Positions 41,257-48,213 of a stretch of 64,000 bases of DNA are shown one piece after another. Both the position numbers and the translations under genes were made by a program. The DNA is taken from assembly GCF_001513675.1 (NCBI RefSeq), contig NZ_CP013859.1:311081-375080 (forward strand). Reading direction: 5' to 3'. How positions within the stretch are numbered: the stretch's first letter is position 1; the number at the start of each line of letters is the position of its first letter. This stretch comes from Microbacterium sp. XT11 (GTDB taxonomy: Bacteria; Actinomycetota; Actinomycetes; Actinomycetales; Microbacteriaceae). A model generated the notes under the pieces. That model saw nothing but the letters and a program-made list of their open reading frames with translations, did no database searches and was not told the origin of the DNA.

Positions 41257-41994
41257 TCAGCCCGCTATGGCCGCGACGATGGCGCGGGCCGTGGCGAGGT
41301 CGGTGACCTCGTACCCGCCCACGCCGTCGGCCGCTGAGCCCATGCGCACACCGCCCTGTGCGAGCACGGTCCGTTTGGCGGAGAAGTGCAGGGCGTCGGC
41401 GCCGGTCGCGGCGAGGGCAGGGGCGGATGCCGCGTCGACCCCGCTGCCTGCCATGACCTCGATGTCCCCCGCCGCCTCGGCGACGAGCCGGCGAAGCGTG
41501 TCGATGCCGTCGATGGCGGCCGAGGCGCCTCCCGAGGTGAGCACGCGCCTGAGGCCGAGCGAGCGGGCCGCGGCGAGGGTGGCGACGGGGTCGGGCGTGA
41601 CGTCGATCGCCCTGTGCAGAGTGACGGATGCTCCGTCCGCCGCATCGCGCAGCCTCGCCATGGCGTCGAGGTCGAGCCGTGCGTCGTCGTCGAGCGCGCC
41701 GACGACGACGCCGTGCGCTCCGGCCGCGATCGCTCGGCGCACGTCGAGCTCGGTCAGCGCGATCTCGTCCGCGTCGTAGTGGAAGTCGCCGGCCCGCGGC
41801 CGCACGAGCACGTGCACCTCGACACCGGCTTCCGCGGCGACCGCGAGGCACAGCTCGAGGGTGGCGGGCGAGGGGGTGAGGCCACCCAGGGTGAGTGCCT
41901 GTGCGAGCTCGACCCTCGCGGCGCCGACCTCCCCTGCGATGCGGACCCCTGCCGGGTCCTGGACGGCGATCTCGACGGCGGGCGTGTGCGGCAT
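41257..41994 (-). CDS. cutC: Copper homeostasis protein CutC family
   Basis: 245-residue TIM-barrel protein. Family blocks are VEIAVQDPAGVRIAGEVGAARVELAQALTLGGLTPS, HVLVRPRAGDFHYDADEI, VTLHRAIDVTPDP, RVLTSGGASAA and a C-terminal HFSAKR. The family was named for copper tolerance but its biochemical role is unsettled. It is divergent from the MarR-MFS pair. The ATG at 41994 fits homolog length; an in-frame ATG at 42042 would add 16 basic residues. Confidence 0.92.
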   Translation of the reverse strand: MPHTPAVEIAVQDPAGVRIAGEVGAARVELAQALTLGGLTPSPATLELCLAVAAEAGVEVHVLVRPRAGDFHYDADEIALTELDVRRAIAAGAHGVVVGALDDDARLDLDAMARLRDAADGASVTLHRAIDVTPDPVATLAAARSLGLRRVLTSGGASAAIDGIDTLRRLVAEAAGDIEVMAGSGVDAASAPALAATGADALHFSAKRTVLAQGGVRMGSAADGVGGYEVTDLATARAIVAAIAG

Positions 41995-42065
41995 CCTCTC
42001 ATTCTCGCGCGCGCGGCGGAGCTTCTCGCGTGCGCGCGGCATCCGCCCTTCCGTCCGCGCCGGAA

Positions 42066-42088
42066 ATTACTTAGACTGTCTAAGTAAT
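42066..42088. promoter_or_regulatory. Perfect 23-bp palindromic MarR operator
   Basis: ATTACTTAGAC, a central T, then GTCTAAGTAAT: perfect 11-bp arms. It covers the -10 candidate TAGACT (42072-42077) and the first two bases of the MarR start codon, so binding would shut off the leaderless marR-MFS transcript. Confidence 0.85.
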
Positions 42089-42527
42089 GTCTGCGTCCGA
42101 TGAAGCCCTCCGCCTCACCGCGACAGACCTGCGCTTGGCCACGTTCCGGCTCGCCCGGCGGCTCCGCTGCGCTCGCGCCGTCGACGCCATGAGCGACGCG
42201 CAGCTGGCGGTGCTCGCGACCTTGCGCATGCACGGCGTCCGCACGATCACGGCCCTCGCCGAAGGCGAGCGGGTCACGGCGCCATCCATGACGAGCATGA
42301 TCAACGGTCTCGAAGAGCAGGGGTACGTGCGCCGCACGACCGACGAGGCCGACCGGCGCCGGGTGCTCGTGGAGATCACGGATGCCGGCACCGAGATCGT
42401 CGCGCAGACGATCCAGCGCCGCGACGACCTGCTCGCGGAGATGCTGGCCGAGCTCGACTTCTCGGACGAGGACCTGGCGACGCTGCGCGCGGCGAGCGCC
42501 CTGATGCGAAAGGTGGTGGAGCGATGA
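42087..42527 (+). CDS. MarR-family transcriptional regulator
   Basis: 146-residue winged-helix repressor. The HTH region is ITALAEGERVTAPSMTSMINGLEEQGYVRR and the wing DEADRRRVLVEITDAG. The perfect palindrome over its own start is its probable operator. It overlaps the MFS exporter gene by ATGA, the usual drug- or aromatic-acid-responsive arrangement. The palindrome also lies in the intergenic region of divergent cutC. Confidence 0.93.
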   Translation: MSASDEALRLTATDLRLATFRLARRLRCARAVDAMSDAQLAVLATLRMHGVRTITALAEGERVTAPSMTSMINGLEEQGYVRRTTDEADRRRVLVEITDAGTEIVAQTIQRRDDLLAEMLAELDFSDEDLATLRAASALMRKVVER

Positions 42528-43858
42528 GCGGCATGTTCCGATCCTTCGCGAACGTGAACTACCGCATCTGGTTCGCCGGCGCCCTGGTCTCGAACGTGGG
42601 CGGCTGGATGCAGGCGACGGCGCAGGACTGGGTCGTGCTGACCGAGCTCACCGACAACGACGCCACCGCCATGGGCGTCACGATGGCCCTGCAGTTCGGG
42701 CCGCCGCTGGTGCTCGTGAGCCTCACCGGGTGGGTCGCCGATCGCTTCGACCGCCGGCGCATCCTCATGACGACGCAGACCGCCCTCCTCCTGCTCGCCG
42801 TCGCGGTGGGCGTGCTGCTGCTCAGCGGCGTCATGACGCTGCCGATGATGCTCGGGTTCGCCGCGGCGTTCGGCACCGTCAACGCCTTCGACGCCCCCGC
42901 CCGCCAGGCGTTCGTGTCGGACATGGTCTCCACGGGCGACACGTCGAACGCGGTGGCATTGAACTCGGCCTCGTTCAACCTCGCCCGCATGATCGGCCCC
43001 GCCGTGGGCGGACTGCTGATCGTCGCGATCGGCTCGGGGTGGGTGTTCATCGCGAACGCCGCGACCTTCCTGGCGATGCTCGTCGCGCTCACGCTCATGC
43101 GGCAGAACCAGCTCGCCCCCCGGCTGAAGAACCGCAGCCGCGGAGGTCTCGCGGCCGGCTTCCGCTACGTATGGGCCCGCAGCGACCTGCGCGTCGTGTT
43201 CGTGACGGTGTTCCTCATCGGCGCGTTCGGCATGAACTTCCCCATCTTCGCCTCGACGATGGCGATCGAGTTCGGGGCCGGCGCCGACGGTTACGGCGTG
43301 CTGAGCTCGATCCTCGCGATCGGCTCGCTGGCCGGGGCGCTCCTGGCTGCGCGGCGCGACCGCGCCAGAGTGCGCATCGTGATCCTCGCCGCCGGCGGCT
43401 TCGGCATCGTGGCGTTCGTGGCCGCGGCCATGCCGACCTACGCCCTCTACGCTGTGAGCCTCATGTTCACCGGCTTCACGATCGTGACGCTGCTGACCAC
43501 GGCGAACGGCTACGTGCAGACGACGACGGATGCCGCGCTGCGCGGCCGGGTGCTGGCCCTCTACATGGCCGTCATCATGGGGTCGACGCCCGTGGGTGCG
43601 CCGATCGCCGGGTGGGTGGCCGACGCTGCCGGCCCTCGCGTCGCCATCATGCTCGGCGGCGCGGCCGGACTGCTGGCGTGCGGCATCGGCATCGCGTGGG
43701 TGCTGACCTCGGGCCGCCTGCACCGCGACGAGAAGCGCCGGTTCCTCATGACGCTCGACGAGACGCGGCCGGTGAGCATCATCGACGAGGTCGACCCCGT
43801 GGAGTTCAGCGACGAGGCCGCCGCGACCACGCCGATCCGCACCGCGAAGAAGCGCTGA
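42524..43858 (+). CDS. MFS transporter (EntS/DUF894-like exporter)
   Basis: 444-residue major facilitator with about twelve helices. Family features are NVNYRIWFAGALVSNVGGWMQATAQDWVVL, the loop DRFDRRRILMTTQ, and FGTVNAFDAPARQAFVSDMV, as in EntS-type siderophore/drug exporters. A hydrophilic C-terminal tail of about 40 residues follows. Co-translated with MarR, so export of a toxic inducer is the likely role. Substrate unknown. Confidence 0.91.
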   Translation: MSGMFRSFANVNYRIWFAGALVSNVGGWMQATAQDWVVLTELTDNDATAMGVTMALQFGPPLVLVSLTGWVADRFDRRRILMTTQTALLLLAVAVGVLLLSGVMTLPMMLGFAAAFGTVNAFDAPARQAFVSDMVSTGDTSNAVALNSASFNLARMIGPAVGGLLIVAIGSGWVFIANAATFLAMLVALTLMRQNQLAPRLKNRSRGGLAAGFRYVWARSDLRVVFVTVFLIGAFGMNFPIFASTMAIEFGAGADGYGVLSSILAIGSLAGALLAARRDRARVRIVILAAGGFGIVAFVAAAMPTYALYAVSLMFTGFTIVTLLTTANGYVQTTTDAALRGRVLALYMAVIMGSTPVGAPIAGWVADAAGPRVAIMLGGAAGLLACGIGIAWVLTSGRLHRDEKRRFLMTLDETRPVSIIDEVDPVEFSDEAAATTPIRTAKKR

Positions 43859-43899
43859 GCGGCTCTGTCAACCCCCTGCACCCACGCGAAGGGCGAGCG

Positions 43900-43905
43900 T
43901 AGCGT
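43900..43905 (+). promoter_or_regulatory. -10 element of a leaderless small gene
   Basis: TAGCGT ends 7 nt before the ATG at 43913. It gives the hydrophilic protein its own promoter. Confidence 0.4.
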
Positions 43906-43912
43906 CGCCGGC

Positions 43913-44308
43913 ATGGATCAGAACACAGGACGCACGCCTCACCCCGAGGAGCCCGCAGAGGGCGCGCCCGGAGTGGGGACTCCCCCGATGCAGAGCGACG
44001 ATTCCCGCGACGCGACGGCGCCGCAAGGCGACTACCCGGAGCATACGCCCGGGCACAATTCAGCGCCGGACGGGCGCACGGGCGACCAAGCAGACGAAGC
44101 CGACGCGGGCCCGGGATCGACGGGCGGCGCCATCCAGGGCGACAGTGACCGCGGCGAGTCGACCGGCGGTGCCATCCAGGGCGACGCAGGCCCCTCGCGG
44201 GAGGCACCGCTCGGCGGAGACGACACGACGGCCGAGCAGCTCGACGCCGACAATCCGGTCGAGGACGACAGCCTGAAGACCCTCGACCCGGACAACCCGC
44301 CGGCTTGA
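43913..44308 (+). CDS. Hydrophilic, disordered acidic protein of unknown function
   Basis: 131 residues with no hydrophobic segment, rich in Asp, Gly, Pro, Glu and Thr, with no cysteine, tryptophan, phenylalanine or valine-rich core. STGGAIQGD occurs twice, separated by SDRGE. The end LDADNPVEDDSLKTLDPDNPPA has a repeated DPDNP-like motif. I do not recognise the family. Composition suggests an intrinsically disordered, possibly stress- or desiccation-related protein. The start is supported by a leaderless -10. The frame is plausible but short, so reality is likely rather than certain. Confidence 0.65.
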   Translation: MDQNTGRTPHPEEPAEGAPGVGTPPMQSDDSRDATAPQGDYPEHTPGHNSAPDGRTGDQADEADAGPGSTGGAIQGDSDRGESTGGAIQGDAGPSREAPLGGDDTTAEQLDADNPVEDDSLKTLDPDNPPA

Positions 44309-44316
44309 CTGGCGGC

Positions 44317-44349
44317 GGCCGGCCTGACCGCCGGTGGCCGGCCTGACCG
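44317..44349. repeat. 19-bp-period direct repeat between convergent genes
   Basis: GGCCGGCCTGACCG is repeated exactly at 44317-44330 and 44336-44349. The GC-rich, self-complementary words may serve as a terminator for rocD and the upstream small gene. Confidence 0.7.
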
Positions 44350-44363
44350 GCGGCGGCTGGGGC

Positions 44364-45560
44364 TCAGGACGCCTCGAGCACCACCCGCAGCTGTTCCACG
44401 GCCCAGTCGAGCTCGGTGGCGCGGACCACGATGGGCGGCGCGATGCGGATCGTCTGCCCGTGCGTGTCCTTGACGAGCACACCGCGATCGAGAAGCCTCT
44501 CGGCGATCTCGCGACCCGTGCCACGCGCAGGGTCGAGGTCGACGCCCGCCCACAGCCCCGCGATGCGCACGGCCGTGACACCGTGGCCGACGAGCGGCTG
44601 CAGCGCCTGCGCCAGGTGCTCGCCGAGCGCCCTGGCTCGCTCCTGGAACTCGCCGGATTCGAGCATCTCCACCACCCGCAGGCCCACAGCGGCCGCGAGC
44701 GGGTTGCCGCCGAACGTCGAGCCGTGCTCCCCCGGTCGGATCACACCCAGCACGTCGGCGTCGCCGACGACAGCGGAGACCGGGAGGATGCCGCCGCCGA
44801 GGGCCTTGCCCAGCAGGTAGAGGTCGGGCACGACGCCCTCGCGATCGCACGCGAAGGTCTCGCCCACACGGCCGAGTCCCGACTGGATCTCGTCGGCGAT
44901 GAAGAGCACGCGGCGCTCGTCGCAGATCTCGCGGATGCGGCGGAGGTAGCCGTCTGGCGGGATGATCACGCCGCCCTCACCCTGGATGGGCTCGATCAGC
45001 ACCGCGACCGTGTCGTCGGTGATCGCGGCGGCCACGGCATCCGCGTCGCCGTACGGCACGACGTCGAATCCCGGGGTGTACGGGCCGAAATCGTCGCGCG
45101 CCTGCTCGTCGTCGCTGAAGCTGACGATGGTCGTGGTGCGTCCGTGGAAGTTGCCGGCCGCGACGATGATCCGTGCCTTCCCGTCGGCCACGCCCTTGAC
45201 CCGGTAGCCCCAGGCACGCGCCACCTTGATGCCGGTCTCGACGGCCTCGGCCCCGGTGTTCATCGGCAGCACCATGTCTTTGCCGGCGAGCGCGGCGAGC
45301 GCGGCGGCGAACGGCTCGAGACGGTCGCTCATGAAGGCGCGGCTGGGGAGCGTGACGCGCCCCAGCTGCTCGGTGAGCGCGGCGACGATCGCCGGATGCC
45401 GGTGCCCGAAGTTCACTGCGGAATACGCGGCGAGCAGGTCGAGGTAGCGCTTGCCCTCGACGTCGGTGACCCAGGCTCCCTCGCCGCGCGCGATCATCAC
45501 GGGCAGCGGGTTGTAGTTGCGGGCGACGTGCGGCTCCGCCGCAGTCTCGACGGCGGTCAC
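44364..45560 (-). CDS. rocD: Ornithine--oxo-acid aminotransferase
   Basis: 398-residue class III PLP aminotransferase converting ornithine and 2-oxoglutarate to glutamate 5-semialdehyde and glutamate. Characteristic blocks are YNPLPVMIARGEGAWVTDVEGKRYLDLLAAYSAVNFGH, NTGAEAVETGIKVARAWGY, and the PLP lysine in LLGKALGGG. The GTG at 45560 overlaps the stop of the DDAH-like gene (GTGA), so both enzymes are made together. Its product can be oxidised by the P5C dehydrogenase half of PutA about 3 kb away. Confidence 0.94.
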   Translation of the reverse strand: MTAVETAAEPHVARNYNPLPVMIARGEGAWVTDVEGKRYLDLLAAYSAVNFGHRHPAIVAALTEQLGRVTLPSRAFMSDRLEPFAAALAALAGKDMVLPMNTGAEAVETGIKVARAWGYRVKGVADGKARIIVAAGNFHGRTTTIVSFSDDEQARDDFGPYTPGFDVVPYGDADAVAAAITDDTVAVLIEPIQGEGGVIIPPDGYLRRIREICDERRVLFIADEIQSGLGRVGETFACDREGVVPDLYLLGKALGGGILPVSAVVGDADVLGVIRPGEHGSTFGGNPLAAAVGLRVVEMLESGEFQERARALGEHLAQALQPLVGHGVTAVRIAGLWAGVDLDPARGTGREIAERLLDRGVLVKDTHGQTIRIAPPIVVRATELDWAVEQLRVVLEAS

Positions 45561-46423
45561 TCCGCGTCCCGAAGCTCGAGGGTGCAGCACTTGATGCCGC
45601 CGCCGCCGAGCAGCAGCTCCGACAGATCGACGGTGATGGGGTTGTAGCCGCGGTCGCGCAGCTGCTTCTCGAAGCCCTTCGCGCGGGGGGAGATGATCAC
45701 GTTGTAGCCGTCACTCGACGAGTTGAGGCCGAAGACCGCGCCGTCCTCGTCGGACACGAGGATGGCGTCGGGGAAGCGCTCCTCGAGGATCTCGCGGCTC
45801 GCGTCGTCGAACGCGCCGGGCAGATACGCGATGGTGGGGTGCTCACCCTCGGGCACGACGGGGTCGAGCACCGCGATCGCCGTGTCGAGGTGGTAGAAGC
45901 GCGGGTCGACGAGGTTCAACGTGACGACCTCGCGGCCGAACACCTCCCCGACTTCGCGGTGGCTGTCGCCGGTCGAGCGGAACCCGGTGCCGGCGAGGAT
46001 CACGTCGCCCGCGAGGAGGAAGTCTCCCTCACCCTCGTTGACCTCCTGCGGCTCGATCGTGTCGTAGCCGGCGGCACGGAACCAGTCGGCGAACGCGGGG
46101 GCCTCACCCTGACGCTCGACGAAGCGGAACTTCGGCACATAGGCGCGTCCGTCGATCACGAAGCCGCCGTTGGCCGTGTAGACCATGTCGGGGTAGCCGG
46201 GGAGCGGGTCGATGAGCTCGACGTCGTGGCCGAGTTCCACGTAGAGGTCGTACAGCTTCTGCCACTGCGCAACGGCCTTGGCCGTATCCGTGGGGTTGGC
46301 CGGCTCCATCCAGGGGTTGATGGAGTAGTTCACCGTGAAGTACTCGGGCCGGCACATGAGGTAGTGGCGGTGGTGCGCAGTGCGGGAGGGTGCTGCGGTG
46401 ACGGCGGCTTCAGGCGTCGACAT
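45557..46423 (-). CDS. ddaH: DDAH / arginine-dihydrolase-like guanidino-modifying hydrolase
   Basis: 288-residue amidinotransferase-fold enzyme with catalytic His178 (DPRFYHLDT) and Cys279 or Cys280 (GGGIKCCTLEL). It would normally be called dimethylargininase. However, VNYSINPWM (31-39) and PDMVYTANGG (78-87) resemble the N-terminal domain of cyanobacterial arginine dihydrolases, in which an Asn stands where DDAH and arginine deiminase have an acidic residue. With rocD directly coupled downstream, release of ornithine from arginine makes better metabolic sense than citrulline (inference). GGAG precedes the ATG. Confidence 0.85.
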   Translation of the reverse strand: MSTPEAAVTAAPSRTAHHRHYLMCRPEYFTVNYSINPWMEPANPTDTAKAVAQWQKLYDLYVELGHDVELIDPLPGYPDMVYTANGGFVIDGRAYVPKFRFVERQGEAPAFADWFRAAGYDTIEPQEVNEGEGDFLLAGDVILAGTGFRSTGDSHREVGEVFGREVVTLNLVDPRFYHLDTAIAVLDPVVPEGEHPTIAYLPGAFDDASREILEERFPDAILVSDEDGAVFGLNSSSDGYNVIISPRAKGFEKQLRDRGYNPITVDLSELLLGGGGIKCCTLELRDAE

Positions 46424-46835
46424 GGTGCTCCTTGACGAACAGGTGCGGCGGACGCTGTCCAGGGGCCCGGCGGTCCTTCGACCCGCGACGCTCGGAGCGG
46501 CGCGGGGAAGATGCGACTCGGGCACGCCGGCATCCATTCTGTCATCCGCGGCCTGTGCGTCGCCAGAGCGACCGGCGGGTATCAGGAGACGCGCAGCCGC
46601 TCCATCCGCCTCCGCCTCCCGCCCCGCCGCCGTCTCCTGCCCCGCCGAGTCCCGTGCCGTCGACACTGTGCGTTCCCGCCCGCCCTGTGTGTTCCCGCCC
46701 ACCCTGTATGTTCCCGTGCCCGACACCGCACAGGCTCGACGCGAACACACAGGCTCGGCGCGCACACCGGCCCACGCGCAACCTCGCGCCGCACGCGCCG
46801 CACACACACGGAACGCCGCAGGCCCCCCGGCCGAC
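46424..46835. repeat. Gene-free 412-bp gap with 19-bp tandem and inverted repeats
   Basis: Three tandem 19-bp units start CTGTGCGTTCCCGCC (46666), CTGTGTGTTCCCGCC (46685) and CTGTATGTTCCCG (46704). Downstream, GAACACACAGG (46743-46753) is the exact complement of CCTGTGTGTTC (46684-46694), making a hairpin with a 48-nt loop. I see no convincing gene here. It separates the upstream end of the DDAH-like gene from the oxidoreductase stop. Confidence 0.8.
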
Positions 46836-47831
46836 TCAGCCCACGCGCACCACGAGCTTGCCCGCCACGTGCCCCGCCTCCATCCGGGCGAGGGCCTCGG
46901 CGCCTCGCTCGAACGGATACACCCCGGCGATCACGGGGGCGATGCGCCCCTCGGCGAGCAGCGAGAGCAGCGCCGTGAGCACCTCGGGCCGCGGCGAGGC
47001 GGCGAGCGGGCGGATGCGGGGGCCTCGCCCGAGCGAGAGGGCGACCGCGCGGAGCATTCGCGGCACGGGTCCGAGCACCGGGCCTCCCCCGCCCGCCACG
47101 AGGACGATGGTCCCGTCGTCGGACACGAGGCGGCGGAGGTCGCGCAGGTCGATGCCCCTGGCGATGTCCACGACCGCATCGAAGCGACCGGCCGGGATCA
47201 CGGCGAGCGGCTCCCGGCGGTGATCGAACGTGCGCACCGCGCCGAGGCGCGATACCAGCGCGCGGTTGCGTTCCGCGCAGCTGGCCCATACCTCGGCGCC
47301 GCGGAGAGCCGCGAGCTGCACGGCGAACGTCCCGACTCCCCCGGATGCTCCGACGACGAGCACCCGAAGGCCGTGTCCGCCGATGCCGACGCCGGCCGCA
47401 TCGAGCGCCTGCCATGCGGTTCCGGCGGCGATGGGCAGGGTCGCCGCGGCGGCCACGTCGACGCCGGGCGGCAAGGGGACGAGCCGCGACGCAGGCACGA
47501 CGGCGTAGGGCGCGAGCCCTCCGCCGCCGACGAGCTCGCCGACGACCTCGTCACCGATCTCCACGCCGATGACCTGCGGGCCGGTGGCGACGACAGTGCC
47601 GACGGCGTCCATGCCGCGGATGGGCTGACGCGGCCGCGTGAGTCCGAACGCCGCCCGCACGAGCAGCGGGTCGCCCCGCAGCAGCCGCACGTCGCCCGCG
47701 TTGAGCGAGGTCGCGCGCATACGGAGCAGCACCTCACCCGAGCGAGGCTGCGGCACCGGTGCGCGGTCGAGGGTGATCCCGGATGCCGGACCATAGGTCT
47801 CGCGCCGCCACGCCTTCATCGATTCAGTCAT
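46836..47831 (-). CDS. NAD(P)-dependent alcohol dehydrogenase / quinone oxidoreductase (MDR family)
   Basis: 331-residue medium-chain dehydrogenase/reductase without zinc ligands. The GroES-like N-terminus includes SLNAGDVRLLRGDP and RGMDAVGTVVATG; the Rossmann motif is VLVVGASGGVGTFAVQLA. Such proteins reduce quinones or enones. It starts inside the XRE gene (8-bp overlap), with GGAGG at good spacing before the ATG at 47831. Third gene of a small operon: 30-residue membrane peptide, XRE regulator, oxidoreductase. Confidence 0.9.
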   Translation of the reverse strand: MTESMKAWRRETYGPASGITLDRAPVPQPRSGEVLLRMRATSLNAGDVRLLRGDPLLVRAAFGLTRPRQPIRGMDAVGTVVATGPQVIGVEIGDEVVGELVGGGGLAPYAVVPASRLVPLPPGVDVAAAATLPIAAGTAWQALDAAGVGIGGHGLRVLVVGASGGVGTFAVQLAALRGAEVWASCAERNRALVSRLGAVRTFDHRREPLAVIPAGRFDAVVDIARGIDLRDLRRLVSDDGTIVLVAGGGGPVLGPVPRMLRAVALSLGRGPRIRPLAASPRPEVLTALLSLLAEGRIAPVIAGVYPFERGAEALARMEAGHVAGKLVVRVG

Positions 47832-48048
47832 GCGCGGCCTCCGGGTACTGGAACAGGTCGTCGATGCCGAGCCCGAACGCGCGGGCGATCTGGAACGCGA
47901 GCTCCAGCGTCGGCGAGTACCGCTGCTGCTCGATCGCGATGAGCGTCTGCCGGGTCACGCCGACGGTGCGGGCGAGCTCGGCCTGCGTGAGGCCGGCCGC
48001 CTCGCGATGCGCACGGATGCTGTTGGAGACGAGGGTCGGCTTGACCAT
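47824..48048 (-). CDS. XRE-family helix-turn-helix regulator
   Basis: 74-residue single-domain Cro/CI-type DNA-binding protein: SIRAHREAAGLTQAELARTVGVTRQTLIAIEQQRYSPTLELAFQIARAFG. Its size and FGLGIDDLFQYPE end place it with short regulators usually paired with a small membrane protein. It overlaps its upstream partner by one base (TGATG) and the oxidoreductase by 8 bases. The duplicated operator upstream of the operon is its probable target. Confidence 0.92.
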   Translation of the reverse strand: MVKPTLVSNSIRAHREAAGLTQAELARTVGVTRQTLIAIEQQRYSPTLELAFQIARAFGLGIDDLFQYPEAAHD

Positions 48049-48140
48049 CAGACGAGTCCGCGGCGGTAGGCGATGACGCCCGAGATCGTCAGCACCGCGC
48101 TGACCAGCCCGGACCAGGCCACGCGCTCGTGATAGACCAT
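48048..48140 (-). CDS. 30-residue single-span membrane peptide
   Basis: A 31-codon reading frame runs from the ATG at 48140 to a TGA that shares its last base with the XRE start. GGGAGG lies 4 nt upstream. The product begins MVYHERVAWSG, has one hydrophobic helix (about residues 8-24, WSGLVSAVLTISGVIAYR) and ends with a positive tail, RRGLV. XRE genes of this kind are often preceded by a larger multi-span membrane protein; this may be its reduced form or a genuine small protein. An in-frame ATG at 48152 adds four residues. Function unknown. Confidence 0.65.
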   Translation of the reverse strand: MVYHERVAWSGLVSAVLTISGVIAYRRGLV

Positions 48141-48150
48141 GACGCCTCCC

Positions 48151-48213
48151 ATGTAAAAGATTCTTGACATGAGCGTAGGTGCGACCCGCGCAGATGTCAA
48201 GAATTCTTTACAT
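48151..48213. promoter_or_regulatory. Paired XRE operators in inverted orientation
   Basis: The 20-bp sites at 48151-48170 and 48194-48213 (the second beginning ATGTCAAGAATTC) are complementary at 18 of 20 positions, 23 bp apart. Each is itself an imperfect palindrome around AAGAATTCTT. One covers the -35 box, the other lies just downstream of the -10, bracketing the promoter. Confidence 0.85.
48172..48200 (-). promoter_or_regulatory. Promoter of the membrane peptide-XRE-oxidoreductase operon
   Basis: Minus-strand consensus -35 TTGACA (48195-48200) and -10 TACGCT (48172-48177), 17 nt apart, lie between the two operators. Confidence 0.8.
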
